Assembly: GCF_017654605.1 (NCBI RefSeq)
Contig: NZ_CP072113.1
Span: 3,038,001-3,102,000 of the forward strand
Source: Yimella sp. cx-51
GTDB lineage: Bacteria > Actinomycetota > Actinomycetes > Actinomycetales > Dermatophilaceae
Direction: 5' to 3'
Length of the DNA stretch: 64,000 nucleotides
Below are positions 50,634-59,377 of this stretch, in pieces. The position numbers and the translations under genes were made by a program. The notes below the pieces were generated by a model. It was not told where the DNA came from, searched no databases, and saw only the letters and a program-made list of their open reading frames with translations. Position 1 is the stretch's first letter. The number at the start of each line of letters is the position of its first letter.

Positions 50634-51839
50634 TCAACTCACGCTGCGCAAGTACTTCCCGAAGTGCGGCACGGTGAACGCGACGCGTCCGCGTTCGTTG
50701 GAGTAGACCAACCCCTTCTTCAGCAGCGCATCCCGCGCGGGAGAAAGAGACTGGGGTTTACGGCCGAGCACGTCGGCAACATCGGAGGTCAACACCGAGC
50801 CGACATCGTCCTTCTCGGCGTCGGGCAGCCGGCCGCCTGCCTCGGCCATCGCGCGTAAGTACTCCCGCTCCCCCGGCGTCGCGCGTTCGTAGCGGGAACC
50901 GAAGAAGCCGACGGCGAGGTCGGCCTCGGCCTGCGGCGCCGCGACCGCGACATCGGCGGCAGTGATCGGTGACTTCGGCGCCAACTCCCACACCACCTGG
51001 CCGTAGGCCTGGATGAAGTAGGGATAACCGCCGGTGACCTCGTACATCGCGGCGAGCGCGGCGTCCTCGAAGGCGGCGTCCTCGTCCTCCGCGGGGCCCT
51101 GCAAAGCGCGGTTCGCAGCGTCGATCGGCAGGCGGTCGATGCGGGCGTAGCGGAAGAGCCGCTCCGAGTACGACTTGGACGCAGACAGCACCGCCGGCAG
51201 GTGGGGCAGGCCGGCACCGACGACGATCACCGGCAGCCCCGACTGGCTGATCTCGTGGCATGCGGCGCACAGTGCCGAGATGTCCTCGGGGTGGAGGTCT
51301 TGCATCTCGTCGATGAAGATGCCGATGCCGCGCCCCATGTCGGCGGCCAATCCGCCTGCGTCCGAGAGCAATTCGACGAGGTCGATCTCGATGTCGCCGG
51401 AGTCGGCACGTCCGTTCACGGCCGGGACGTCGATGCCAGGGCTCCACTTGTCGCGCAGCTTCGCGTTGGGCGCAGCGTCCCGCTGGGCGAACGCCTTGAT
51501 GACGCCGAGCACGTGGTCGACGTCGTCCGCTTGCTGGTGGCCGAGTTCACGCACGGCTTGGTGCAGCGCACTGGACAGCGGCCGGCGCAGTCGCTGATCG
51601 GGCCGGGCCTCGAACTTGCCCGTGCCCCACTTGGCACGCACCGCCTCTGAGCGAAGAGCGTTGAGCAGCACCGTCTTACCGACACCGCGCAGGCCGGTCA
51701 GCACGATCGAGCGCTCCGGGCGTCCACGGGCGACGCGCTGCAACACCACTTTGAACTGGTCGAGTTGCTCGTCACGGCCGGCCAGCTCCGGCGGACGCTG
51801 GCCGGCGCCGGGTGCATAGGGGTTTCGGATCGGGTCCAT
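50634..51839 (-). CDS. AAA-type ATPase (ORC/Cdc6-STAND-like)
   Basis: The 401-residue protein has Walker A in VLTGLRGVGKTVLLN (49-57), Walker B in GIFIDEMQDLHPED, and a sensor region GLPVIVVGAGLPHLPA. A C-terminal winged-helix part (GRKPQSLSPARDALLKKGLVYSNERGRVAFTVPHFGKYL) follows. This resembles archaeal-type ORC/Cdc6 and STAND ATPases found singly in many actinobacteria; the function is unknown. TACAAT eight bases before the ATG is a strong leaderless -10 element. Confidence 0.87.
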   Translation of the reverse strand: MDPIRNPYAPGAGQRPPELAGRDEQLDQFKVVLQRVARGRPERSIVLTGLRGVGKTVLLNALRSEAVRAKWGTGKFEARPDQRLRRPLSSALHQAVRELGHQQADDVDHVLGVIKAFAQRDAAPNAKLRDKWSPGIDVPAVNGRADSGDIEIDLVELLSDAGGLAADMGRGIGIFIDEMQDLHPEDISALCAACHEISQSGLPVIVVGAGLPHLPAVLSASKSYSERLFRYARIDRLPIDAANRALQGPAEDEDAAFEDAALAAMYEVTGGYPYFIQAYGQVVWELAPKSPITAADVAVAAPQAEADLAVGFFGSRYERATPGEREYLRAMAEAGGRLPDAEKDDVGSVLTSDVADVLGRKPQSLSPARDALLKKGLVYSNERGRVAFTVPHFGKYLRSVS

Positions 51840-51847
51840 GGTCGAGC

Positions 51848-51853
51848 ATTGTA
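51848..51853 (-). promoter_or_regulatory. -10 element of the AAA ATPase gene
   Basis: TACAAT on the minus strand ends eight bases before the ATG at 51839. It is close to the ideal sigma-A -10 hexamer and leaves no room for a ribosome-binding site. Confidence 0.6.
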
Positions 51854-51884
51854 TGCGCGAATCTACGGAGTTCCCGATATTTGG

Positions 51885-52637
51885 CTAGCGTGTCACATCG
51901 ATGTCTTCACGTCGCTCGCCTACCACCGCTGTGGCCACCGGCTCGAGGTGACCATGCCGCCTCGCGAGCTTGCGCGAGTACTCGACGAACCACGCATTCC
52001 ACACCCCGAGCAGGGCGAAGGTGGCGACTTTCAGCACGGTCGTCGCCAGCACCGAGGCATCGATCGACATCGTCAGGATGATCACCACCGAGAGGATCGC
52101 GTCGAAGATGAGCCCGAAGCCCCACGCGAAAGTCATCAGGTACATCCCGCGGCGGAAGGCGAGTGATTCGTCCCAACCGCGCTGCAGATCGGCGCGAGAA
52201 TGCTGATCATTACCCGCGATGCGCTTGGCGACCTGGTAGGTGAGCGGACGTCTGATCAGCGCCGAGCCGGTGAAGGCCAGGCCGGCCAGCCCTCCGCCGA
52301 TCGCGCCCTTGAGCAGCATGAAGCGGGCGTCGCCGGTCCAGAAAGAGGCGATGAGTCCGGCGGTCAGCAGCACGAACATGAATGCCGCGAAGCCGTCGAC
52401 CTCGCGCTGCTTCGCGATCACTTGGATGTTGCGGATGGCCGAGGCGATGGTCGCCAGCAGCAACGCGATCGTCTGCGTCGCACCGGCCGCGCGTGCGGCG
52501 TAATAGGCGCCGACCGGAATCGCGACGTCGATCAGCAGCATTGCGCCGAGGCCGCGCATCGCGATGTGCGGCGCATACTGACCACCCTCGGCCATCTGCG
52601 CCTTCTGCCATTGCCACGCCCGACTGATCGGGTTCAT
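51885..52637 (-). CDS. VC0807-like integral membrane protein
   Basis: The 250-residue protein has about six helices. The pattern LIDVAIPVGAYYAARAAGATQTIALLLATIASAIRNIQVI followed by REVDGFAAFMFVLLTAGLIASFWTGDARFMLLKGA is that of the VC0807-type membrane proteins. These have no assigned function. It is divergent from the acetyltransferase gene, with 253 bases between that hold three CTAGTC repeats and nothing else recognised. Confidence 0.75.
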   Translation of the reverse strand: MNPISRAWQWQKAQMAEGGQYAPHIAMRGLGAMLLIDVAIPVGAYYAARAAGATQTIALLLATIASAIRNIQVIAKQREVDGFAAFMFVLLTAGLIASFWTGDARFMLLKGAIGGGLAGLAFTGSALIRRPLTYQVAKRIAGNDQHSRADLQRGWDESLAFRRGMYLMTFAWGFGLIFDAILSVVIILTMSIDASVLATTVLKVATFALLGVWNAWFVEYSRKLARRHGHLEPVATAVVGERREDIDVTR

Positions 52638-52723
52638 CGAAGCTGTCGATCCACGACGGCCATCGTGGCACGCGCCCCCGACGAGAACGCTGTGTTCGAG
52701 TTGATCGGACTCTCTAAGTAGAT

Positions 52724-52751
52724 CTAGTCAGAACGCTAGTCTCAACTAGTC
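52724..52751. repeat. Three spaced CTAGTC repeats
   Basis: CTAGTC occurs at 52724, 52736 and 52746, so the units start 12 and 10 bases apart, about one helix turn. CTAG is rare in high-GC genomes. The repeats lie 90-140 bases from both divergent gene starts and could be a regulator-binding array. Confidence 0.4.
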
Positions 52752-52890
52752 GATGCAATCAGCCGCGCAGGAAGCCTCGCAGCGCCGCGATCCAGCGGCC
52801 GAACACGTCCAGATGAGCGCCATCGCGGCCCCGAGTGCTCGACGCAATATCCACTCCGCAAACCTGACCCGCGAGTGACAGGATCGACCG

Positions 52891-53958
52891 GTGAGCAGCG
52901 AGCCGAAACAACCGCACCTGAACGCTCCGTCGACCGTCCGCACCAAGAGCCTCGTCCTGCGTCCGATCACGGCGGCTGATACGACCGACCCGCGAATCTT
53001 GAAGTGGCACACGGACGCCGAGGGTTATGAGCTCATGGCGGAGTCGCCTCGTACGCCCGACGAGGCGTCGGAGTCGCTGCAGCTGTGGCACGAGGGCTGG
53101 GAAGCGGACGGCCTCAGCTACTGGATCGCCGAGCATGACGGGGTGCCGGTGGGCATCGGTGGGCTGCGGCACATGAACTACCAGAATCACCCGCACCTGA
53201 ATCTCTACTATCGCCTCGACCGGGCGGCCCGAGGTCGTGGCTACGGCCGCGAGATCGCCTCCGCTGCAACGGCATTCGCGCTGGAGTGGCTGCCGCAGTT
53301 GCCTGTGACCTCGCGCATCGCACCGCGCAACATCCCTTCTCTGCGCACGATCCAGCGCGCCGGCATGATCGGGCTCGGCCCTTTCCGCATGCCGCACGAC
53401 CCGTCCGACGAGCCGGACAATCTGCTCTTCGAGAGCCCAGTCATCCGCCTCGGCATCGGCGAGGCGTACGAGGAGGTGCTCGACCTCTGGTGCCGGGTCA
53501 ACGCCGACGGTGGTGCGGTGGGCTGGGAGGGCGAAGCGCCCGTCGACGAGGTGAGGCGAGTGCTCGACGCACATCTCGCAGCGGATGGCGCCACTCTGGT
53601 GCGACTTCACGCGCCGAACCACGACACCTGGTCGGACGCCACCCAGATCGGCGACCTGCTGGGCTTCGGCGTCGTGCAGCGCGGCACGTGGTTTTCGACT
53701 GCGCACCGCGCCACGCTCTACCGGGTCATGACCGACCCAGACCTTCGCGGCCGCAACCTCGGCGCCCTACTCATGGGCGCGTTGCATGGTGTGGCGCGCC
53801 GCGACGGAGTGGAGATCTGCGAGATCGGCTACCGCGGAGGCACCGGACTGGAGAGCTTCTACGAGCGTTTCGGCTACCGCGAGACCGGCCGGGTTGTCGG
53901 CGGGTTGAGGTTCAGCTGGGGCGATGAAGACGACGTCGCGATGGCCCGCCCGCTCTGA
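52891..53958 (+). CDS. Protein with two GNAT acetyltransferase domains
   Basis: The 355-residue protein is a tandem GNAT. The N-terminal domain (about 10-185) is of the RimJ/RimL type, with KSLVLRPITAADTTDPRILKWH and LDRAARGRGYGREIA as the acetyl-CoA loop. The C-terminal domain (about 195-355) has VMTDPDLRGRNLGALLMGAL and FYERFGYRETGRV. Acetyl-CoA-dependent N-acetylation of an unknown amine is expected. The GTG has CAGGAT six bases upstream. Confidence 0.9.
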   Translation: MSSEPKQPHLNAPSTVRTKSLVLRPITAADTTDPRILKWHTDAEGYELMAESPRTPDEASESLQLWHEGWEADGLSYWIAEHDGVPVGIGGLRHMNYQNHPHLNLYYRLDRAARGRGYGREIASAATAFALEWLPQLPVTSRIAPRNIPSLRTIQRAGMIGLGPFRMPHDPSDEPDNLLFESPVIRLGIGEAYEEVLDLWCRVNADGGAVGWEGEAPVDEVRRVLDAHLAADGATLVRLHAPNHDTWSDATQIGDLLGFGVVQRGTWFSTAHRATLYRVMTDPDLRGRNLGALLMGALHGVARRDGVEICEIGYRGGTGLESFYERFGYRETGRVVGGLRFSWGDEDDVAMARPL

Positions 53959-53976
53959 TGATCACTGATGATCGGC

Positions 53977-53998
53977 GTCTATTCACTTTTTGATAGAC
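53977..53998 (+). terminator. Weak stem-loop after the GNAT gene
   Basis: GTCTAT (53977-53982) and ATAGAC (53993-53998) pair around a T-rich loop. It lies 18 bases after the GNAT stop, between convergent genes. The stem is only 6 bp, so termination is uncertain. Confidence 0.35.
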
Positions 53999-54035
53999 AC
54001 CCTTAGTCGGCGCGATCGACCTGCTCAGCCGACCG

Positions 54036-54581
54036 TCACGCCTGCAACTTCTGCACGACCTTCTCGATGGTCAGCCAGGTGCGGGTGGTGATGTTCTTGC
54101 CGTAGGTCTTCTCCAGCCACCGCATGAACTCCGGCGTCCGCCCCGGCTCGCTGTTGTCGACCACGGTGAGAAACGCCCGCGCCGCCGGGTCGAAGCCGAT
54201 GACCTTCGTCCGTGGATCAGGGTCGTCCGGAAGCTTGCCCGGAGCCGGTGCGCCATCCTTGACGAAGGTCGCGATGAGATAGCTGCCGCGGCCATGGGTG
54301 AGGCCCGCGAACGGGTCGGACTCCATGAGCTCAAGCAGTTCGTCCAGCGATCGCACGATCGTGCCGCCGTCGATGCCGAGCGTGCTGCGCAGCGCGTGCT
54401 GGATCGCCAGCTCCATGGCCGGCCCGGCCGGATCATCGGTGTGGAACACGATGTTGCCACTGGCGAGCACCGAACCCACCCGCTCATACCCGAGCCGCTC
54501 GAACACCGCCCGGAGCTTGTCGTTCTTCATGTTCGGGTTGGACGGCATGATTCCGCGCAGCAACGCGACGTAGGCGGTCAT
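54036..54581 (-). CDS. DUF1697 domain protein
   Basis: The 181-residue protein has the DUF1697 opening TAYVALLRGIMPSNPNMKNDKLRAVFERLGYERVGSVLASGNIVF. The family is widespread and of unknown function; a small GNAT-like or nucleotide-binding fold has been suggested. AAAGGT six bases before the ATG fits a leaderless start. It is 71 bases downstream of pdxY in the same direction. Confidence 0.87.
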   Translation of the reverse strand: MTAYVALLRGIMPSNPNMKNDKLRAVFERLGYERVGSVLASGNIVFHTDDPAGPAMELAIQHALRSTLGIDGGTIVRSLDELLELMESDPFAGLTHGRGSYLIATFVKDGAPAPGKLPDDPDPRTKVIGFDPAARAFLTVVDNSEPGRTPEFMRWLEKTYGKNITTRTWLTIEKVVQKLQA

Positions 54582-54652
54582 ACGCCGACCTTTCCACGCC
54601 CCGCCGACACCCTCAACAGAATCCGCCGGTCAGCAGTTTCCGGCAGGTAGTC

Positions 54653-55501
54653 TCACGCGAGGCGGGTGACCTCGAAGCGTCCGCTCGGGTGGGCGATCTG
54701 CTCCTGCGAGCCGACGATCTGGATCTCGCGAGCGCCGGAGGCGTGCGTGGTCTCCATGATCCCGAACACCGAATCCGCCGTCGCCGCAAGCGCTTCCGGG
54801 GCCGACTCGGTGAGCAGGTGTGCCAGGAAGATCGCGGTAGTGGCATCACCGGCGCCGACGACGTACATCGGCAGCAGCGGAGTGGTGACGATCCACGCAC
54901 CCTCGCCGTTGACGACCGCGAGTTGCACCGAATCAGCCGGCGTCTCGTCGGTCTGCACCGAGGTGACCAGCACCGTTTCCGGTCCGCGGGCGCGGATGTC
55001 CTGAGCGGCGTCCAGCACGTCCTTGACCGAGGCGATGGTGCGACCGGTCAAGAACTCCAGCTCGAACTGGTTGGGCGTGATGACGTCGGCCGCCGGCACC
55101 ACCTGGTCGCGCATGAACTCCGGAATGCCCGGGCGCACGAAGAAGCCGCGACCGACATCCCCCATCACCGGGTCGGCGCAGTAGATCGCCTTGGGGTTGG
55201 CGGCCTTCACGCGCGCGGCGGCGTCGAGGATCACCTCACCGATCGTGTCGGCACCCATGTAGCCCGAGAGCACGGCGTCACACTCGGGCAGCACGCCCCG
55301 CTCCTCGATGCCGGTGATCACGTCGCGCACGGTGTCAGGCTCGAAGACCGGTCCGCGCCATTCGCCGTAACCGGTGTGATTGCTGAAGTGCACCGTATAG
55401 ACCGGCCACACCTCGTGCCCCAGGCGCTGCAGCGGGAACACCGCCGAGGAGTTACCGGCGTGACCGTAGGCGACCGAGCTCTGGATCGACATGATCTTCA
55501 T
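54653..55501 (-). CDS. pdxY: Pyridoxal kinase
   Basis: The 282-residue ribokinase-fold enzyme phosphorylates pyridoxal with ATP for vitamin B6 salvage. It shows [23 protein letters not shown], the family N-terminus, then [16 protein letters not shown] and the anion-hole motif [17 protein letters not shown] with the catalytic Asp. The ATG at 55501 has TACCAT seven bases upstream; longer frames upstream run into the rhodanese gene. It is divergent from that gene. Confidence 0.94.
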   Translation of the reverse strand: MKIMSIQSSVAYGHAGNSSAVFPLQRLGHEVWPVYTVHFSNHTGYGEWRGPVFEPDTVRDVITGIEERGVLPECDAVLSGYMGADTIGEVILDAAARVKAANPKAIYCADPVMGDVGRGFFVRPGIPEFMRDQVVPAADVITPNQFELEFLTGRTIASVKDVLDAAQDIRARGPETVLVTSVQTDETPADSVQLAVVNGEGAWIVTTPLLPMYVVGAGDATTAIFLAHLLTESAPEALAATADSVFGIMETTHASGAREIQIVGSQEQIAHPSGRFEVTRLA

Positions 55502-55594
55502 TCCGGCGATGGTAGTGGCGCCCGCCGCCCACCAACATTCGAGATGGGCGATCCGGACGACACGAGGAAGCGCGCGGTTTGCCAGACTGGCCGC

Positions 55595-55915
55595 ATGAGC
55601 GAAGAGCTGCACCCCAAGGAGATCGCCGACGACGCCGTCATGGTGGACGTGCGTGAGCAGGACGAGTGGGACGCCGGACACGCGCCGGGCGCCGTGCACA
55701 TTCCGCTCGGCGAACTGCCCGAGCGCCTCGGCGAACTGCCCGACGGCGACCCGCTGCCGGTGATTTGCCGCTCGGGCAACCGTTCGGGGCGCGCCGTCCA
55801 GTGGCTGGAGCACCAGGGTTTCGACGTCGTCAACGTAACCGGCGGCATGAAGCAGTGGGCCTTCGAGGGCAAGCAGATCGTCAGCGATCAGGGCGGCGAG
55901 CCGACCGTCATCTGA
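55595..55915 (+). CDS. Rhodanese-like domain protein (second copy)
   Basis: This 106-residue single rhodanese domain has VMVDVREQDEWDAGHAPGAVHIPL and the active-site loop VICRSGNRSGRA. It is a paralogue of the protein at 42822, with near-identical central and C-terminal segments. Here the loop has the classic CRSGxRS form expected for sulfurtransferase activity. CAGACT six bases before the ATG fits a leaderless start. Confidence 0.91.
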   Translation: MSEELHPKEIADDAVMVDVREQDEWDAGHAPGAVHIPLGELPERLGELPDGDPLPVICRSGNRSGRAVQWLEHQGFDVVNVTGGMKQWAFEGKQIVSDQGGEPTVI

Positions 55916-55947
55916 GCGGTCCGGGCACGAGCCCACCGGGCGAATCC

Positions 55948-55996
55948 GCGTGAGTTTGTGGGGTTCGTACGCGTCGCGAACCCCACAAACTCACGC
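55948..55996. terminator. Palindrome with perfect 20-bp arms
   Basis: GCGTGAGTTTGTGGGGTTCG (55948-55967) and its exact reverse complement (55977-55996) flank a 9-base loop. It lies between the convergent rhodanese and Fpg/Nei genes. It should terminate both. Confidence 0.85.
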
Positions 55997-56008
55997 CGAT
56001 TTGGCGGT

Positions 56009-56875
56009 CTACTTCAGCAGGCGTGACATGCGCCGGTCGGCCAGCGGCTTGCCGCCGGTCTGACAGGTGGCGCAGTACTGCATGGAGCGATCGGCGAAAG
56101 ACACCTCTCGCACCACGTCGCCGCACTCCGGACACTCCTGCCCAGTGCGGCCGTGCACCCGCATGCCGGCCCGTTTGGCGTCCTTGAGTTCGGCCGCGGG
56201 CTTGCCGGACGCCGCTTCGATCGCGCCGCTGAGCGTGTCTCTCATTGCCTCATAGAGCCGCGAAACCTTTTCTGCGTCAAGCGAATCGGCCTTGGCGTAG
56301 GGCGAGATCTTGGCGACGTGCAGCACCTCGTCGGAGTAGGCATTGCCCACGCCCGCGATCACCGACTGGTCGCGCAGCACCCCCTTGATCTGCGCCTTCT
56401 TGCCAGCCAGCAACGCCGCGAAGCTCTCCACCGTGAAGTCGTCCGACAACGCGTCCGGACCGAGGGATGCGATCTGCGGAATCTCCGCCACAGGGTCTTT
56501 GACGATGTACGCCGCCAGCCGCTTCTGAGTGCCCTGCTCGGTCAGGTCGAAGGCCGAGCCGTCCTCGAAGCTGACCCGCAACGCGATCGGCGTCTTGCTG
56601 CCGGGCCGCAACCGCGTGGCCGGCGCCTTGTCGTACCACCGCAACCAACCCGCGCGAGAGAGATGGAAGACCAGGTGCAGGCCGTCGACGTCGACGTCGA
56701 TCCACTTGCCGTGTCGGCGGACGTCCGTCACGAAGAGCCCGCACAACGCTTGCGGCGCAGGCGAATACGTCTTCAGGACGTTGAAGGAGGCGAGTTCGAC
56801 ATCGGCCACCGCGACGCCTTCCACGCGCTGCCGAAGGAACCCGGCGAGCGCTTCGACCTCGGGCAGCTCAGGCAT
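56009..56875 (-). CDS. Fpg/Nei-family DNA glycosylase
   Basis: The 288-residue base-excision repair enzyme starts PELPEVEAL, with the catalytic Pro2 and Glu3. It has the helix-two-turn-helix QSVIAGVGNAYSDEVLH for DNA binding, and ends in a zinc finger with CPECGDVVRE and YCATCQTGGKPLADRRMSR. It removes oxidised bases. The finger and N-terminal region resemble actinobacterial Fpg-like MutM/Nei variants, so the exact lesion is uncertain. It overlaps the upstream App1-type gene by 8 bases. Confidence 0.92.
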   Translation of the reverse strand: MPELPEVEALAGFLRQRVEGVAVADVELASFNVLKTYSPAPQALCGLFVTDVRRHGKWIDVDVDGLHLVFHLSRAGWLRWYDKAPATRLRPGSKTPIALRVSFEDGSAFDLTEQGTQKRLAAYIVKDPVAEIPQIASLGPDALSDDFTVESFAALLAGKKAQIKGVLRDQSVIAGVGNAYSDEVLHVAKISPYAKADSLDAEKVSRLYEAMRDTLSGAIEAASGKPAAELKDAKRAGMRVHGRTGQECPECGDVVREVSFADRSMQYCATCQTGGKPLADRRMSRLLK

Positions 56876-57902
56876 GCGACTTACCGGTCATGAGCGTGCG
56901 CAGCTGCGCCAACTGCTCGAACAACGCGTACCCGTCGGCGCCCTCCGCCTTGAACGTGGGCGACTCGCGGCCGTCGTCGCGCGAGACCGGCGTTCCGTGC
57001 GAGAGCATCTGCTGGGTGACGGTGAGCTGCCGGATCGCGATTGCTCGCACATTGGCCGGGTGGTCAGCAGCGAACTCGTCGTAGATGGCCGGGTCGTGCT
57101 GCCCGTCGTCCCCGACCAGCAGCCAGCGGATGTTCGGGAATTCGTCTGCGAGGCGGCGTAGCTGGGTGCGCTTGTGCTCGCGTCCGCTGCGAAAGATCGA
57201 GGTCTCGGTGGCGCCCCAATCGGTCAGCAGCAGAGCGCCATTGGGGAAGCCGTGCCGCTGCAGGAAGCGGGTGAGGTTGGGTGCGGTGTTCCAGGCGCCG
57301 GTCGAGAGGTAGACCATCGGCGACCCCGGGTTGTGCGCCAACAGCGAGCGGTAGAGCGCCGACATTCCAGGGACGACGCGGCGGGTGTTTTCCACTCGGA
57401 CGAAGGTGTTGTACGCGGCGATCATCGGCCGCGGCAACGAGGTGATCAGGCAGGTGTCGTCGATGTCGCTGACGATGCCGAAGCGGATCTCGTCGGAGAT
57501 GAGCTGGATCGGCGCGGTCGAACGCGCCTCGCCGCAGGTGATTCGTGCGTGATGCCAGCCCGACGCGAGGCCGTGGTCGGTGAGCACGACGTCGAAGTAT
57601 CCGCCGCGATCGGAGACCACCTCGATCTGGGCGTCGCCGAGTTGGACGGTGACCAGTTGGTCGTCCTGCGGGGCGGCGAGAAAAGCGCGGATGCCGCGGC
57701 GGGACTGCTCGTTGAGCGGGTCGATGAGTTCTTCGGAATCATGGCGGGACAACACGATTCGCCCCATGACCCGCGCGAAACGCGGCGAGCCGTAGCCGGC
57801 GAAGGCGAGCACCCGCGTCCGGAAACCGCGCTTGCCCAGCACCCAACCGAGCGCGTCGTTGAACGCGTCCTCGGCGTGTGCAGCGGGGTGCTTGGAACCC
57901 AT
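56868..57902 (-). CDS. App1-type phosphatase (DUF2183)
   Basis: The 344-residue protein has a beta-rich N-terminal part and a C-terminal HAD-like domain with the nucleophile motif FGIVSDIDDTCLIT. It also has VYLSTGAWNTAPNLTRFL and LLVGDDGQHDPAIY. The yeast founder App1 is a phosphatidate phosphatase, so a lipid-phosphatase role is plausible. The ATG at 57902 has TAGGCT seven bases upstream. It is coupled to the glycosylase gene downstream. Confidence 0.88.
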   Translation of the reverse strand: MGSKHPAAHAEDAFNDALGWVLGKRGFRTRVLAFAGYGSPRFARVMGRIVLSRHDSEELIDPLNEQSRRGIRAFLAAPQDDQLVTVQLGDAQIEVVSDRGGYFDVVLTDHGLASGWHHARITCGEARSTAPIQLISDEIRFGIVSDIDDTCLITSLPRPMIAAYNTFVRVENTRRVVPGMSALYRSLLAHNPGSPMVYLSTGAWNTAPNLTRFLQRHGFPNGALLLTDWGATETSIFRSGREHKRTQLRRLADEFPNIRWLLVGDDGQHDPAIYDEFAADHPANVRAIAIRQLTVTQQMLSHGTPVSRDDGRESPTFKAEGADGYALFEQLAQLRTLMTGKSHA

Positions 57903-57909
57903 GGGAAAC

Positions 57910-57937
57910 AGCCTAGGCGACGAGCCGCGCCTAGGCT
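57910..57937. promoter_or_regulatory. Interlocked divergent leaderless promoters
   Basis: TAGGCT on the minus strand (57910-57915) serves the App1-type gene, and TAGGCT on the plus strand (57932-57937) serves the GH15-like gene. Each ends seven bases before its start codon. The two hexamers are identical and 16 bases apart, so each -35 region falls on the other -10. Confidence 0.6.
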
Positions 57938-57944
57938 GGCCGAT

Positions 57945-59273
57945 GTGGTGAGCGGTGCGAGTCGGCGGACTTTCGTGGGCGCGTGTGCCGCGACGGTTGC
58001 CGGCGCCGGCGGACTCTTCGGGTATCAGGCCCTGCGGCCTACGACTCGCCCGCGCCACATCCCGCTGTACGCCGCGACGGTGGCGATGGGGCCCGCGCTC
58101 GAAGGCGCGCCGGTTGACGGCGAAGACCGTCAGGTCGTGCAGCCCGGGCAGTTGAGCCTGCTGGTCAAGGACAGTCGGGTGGTGCAGTCGGCACCCGACG
58201 CCGCCGCGCTGATCGGCCAGGAAAACGCCGTGCTCGCCGATGCTCCCGCCTGGACCCGCACCGGCCCGCACTCCGAATTCGCGCGCTCGGCGCTGCAGGA
58301 CCTCCACGTGCTCAGCGCCGGTCTGCCGAGTCCGGTGGCGGCGTGGACCCCGCACTGGCGATACACCTGGCCGCGCGACGCAGCCGTCGTGGCAGTAGCT
58401 CAGGCCCGCACCGGGCAGGTCGACGCAGCATTGCGCACTGTGCGATTTCTGGCTCAGGTGCAGGGCGCGGACGGCTGGTTCCAGGCGCGCTACCGGCCCG
58501 GCACCGCCGAGGCGCCGGACGCCCGACCGCGCCAACTCGACGGCACCGGCTGGGCACTGTGGGCGGCCGATCGCGTGCTGGCGCAACTGTCTTCGGAGCG
58601 CGCTGCGATCGAGATACAGACCCTGCGCAGCCTGATCGTGCGCGGGACGGATGGCACGCTCGCCGCGCTGCGAAGCTCATCCGGGCTACCACCGGCGACG
58701 CCGGATTTCTGGGAGGTCTCCGAACGCTCTCCCACGCTGGCGACCTGCGCATTGTTGTCAGCTGGACTCGAATCAGCCGTCCGGCTGCTCACTGCCCTGG
58801 GCGATGAGACACGCGCTGAGCGTGCCCGCACTGCGTTGTCTCGCTTGGACAAGACCATCGCAAGCGCCTACGGCCGCTACGGATTCCCGCGGCACCCCGG
58901 CCGCAGTGACCCGGACATCGGCGTTGCGTTCTTGTTGCCGCCGTTCCGCGATGCGGTGAACGAGCTTGCCCTGCAGTCGCTGGTCGGCAACCTACCCCGG
59001 CTACGGCGTCCGGCCGGTGGGCTCGCACCGGGTACGACCTGGCATCGCGACGGCATCAGCTGGACGCCCGCCACCTCGACGGTTGCGAGCGCGTTGGTGC
59101 GCTCCGGTCAGACCGCCCGGGCGACCGACCTGCTCCAATGGCTCGGCGAACACCGCACGGTGGGCGGGTCGTACCCGGAGAAGGTGCTGGAGACCGGCGC
59201 CGCCGCGGCTGTTGCACCCTTGGCGTGGACCGCTGCGTCCGTCTTGCTGACCATCGAGAAGTTGCCCCGCTGA
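57945..59273 (+). CDS. Tat-exported glucoamylase-like (GH15-type) protein
   Basis: The 442-residue protein has a twin-arginine signal SRRTFVGACAATVAGAGGLFG and a helical (alpha/alpha)6-barrel domain. The stretch WTPHWRYTWPRDAAVVAVA carries the WxRDA motif of GH15 substrate binding. LDGTGWALWAADRVL and SWTPATSTVASALV fit later barrel helices. The catalytic acid pair is not certain. The GTG at 57945 has TAGGCT seven bases upstream. A surface glycan-degrading role is likely; the substrate is unknown. Confidence 0.82.
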   Translation: MVSGASRRTFVGACAATVAGAGGLFGYQALRPTTRPRHIPLYAATVAMGPALEGAPVDGEDRQVVQPGQLSLLVKDSRVVQSAPDAAALIGQENAVLADAPAWTRTGPHSEFARSALQDLHVLSAGLPSPVAAWTPHWRYTWPRDAAVVAVAQARTGQVDAALRTVRFLAQVQGADGWFQARYRPGTAEAPDARPRQLDGTGWALWAADRVLAQLSSERAAIEIQTLRSLIVRGTDGTLAALRSSSGLPPATPDFWEVSERSPTLATCALLSAGLESAVRLLTALGDETRAERARTALSRLDKTIASAYGRYGFPRHPGRSDPDIGVAFLLPPFRDAVNELALQSLVGNLPRLRRPAGGLAPGTTWHRDGISWTPATSTVASALVRSGQTARATDLLQWLGEHRTVGGSYPEKVLETGAAAAVAPLAWTAASVLLTIEKLPR

Positions 59274-59311
59274 GTCGTCCCTGCCCTCGGCGTCCCCTGT
59301 CCGGTCGCCTT

Positions 59312-59345
59312 GAAGTCCGCACGCCCCGAAGGACGTGCGGACTTC
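59312..59345. terminator. Terminator between GH15-like and marR genes
   Basis: GAAGTCCGCACG (59312-59323) and CGTGCGGACTTC (59334-59345) form a perfect 12-bp stem with a 10-base loop between convergent genes. Confidence 0.75.
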
Positions 59346-59377
59346 CTATGGACGCGCTCAGCTACCGAACGACAGCC

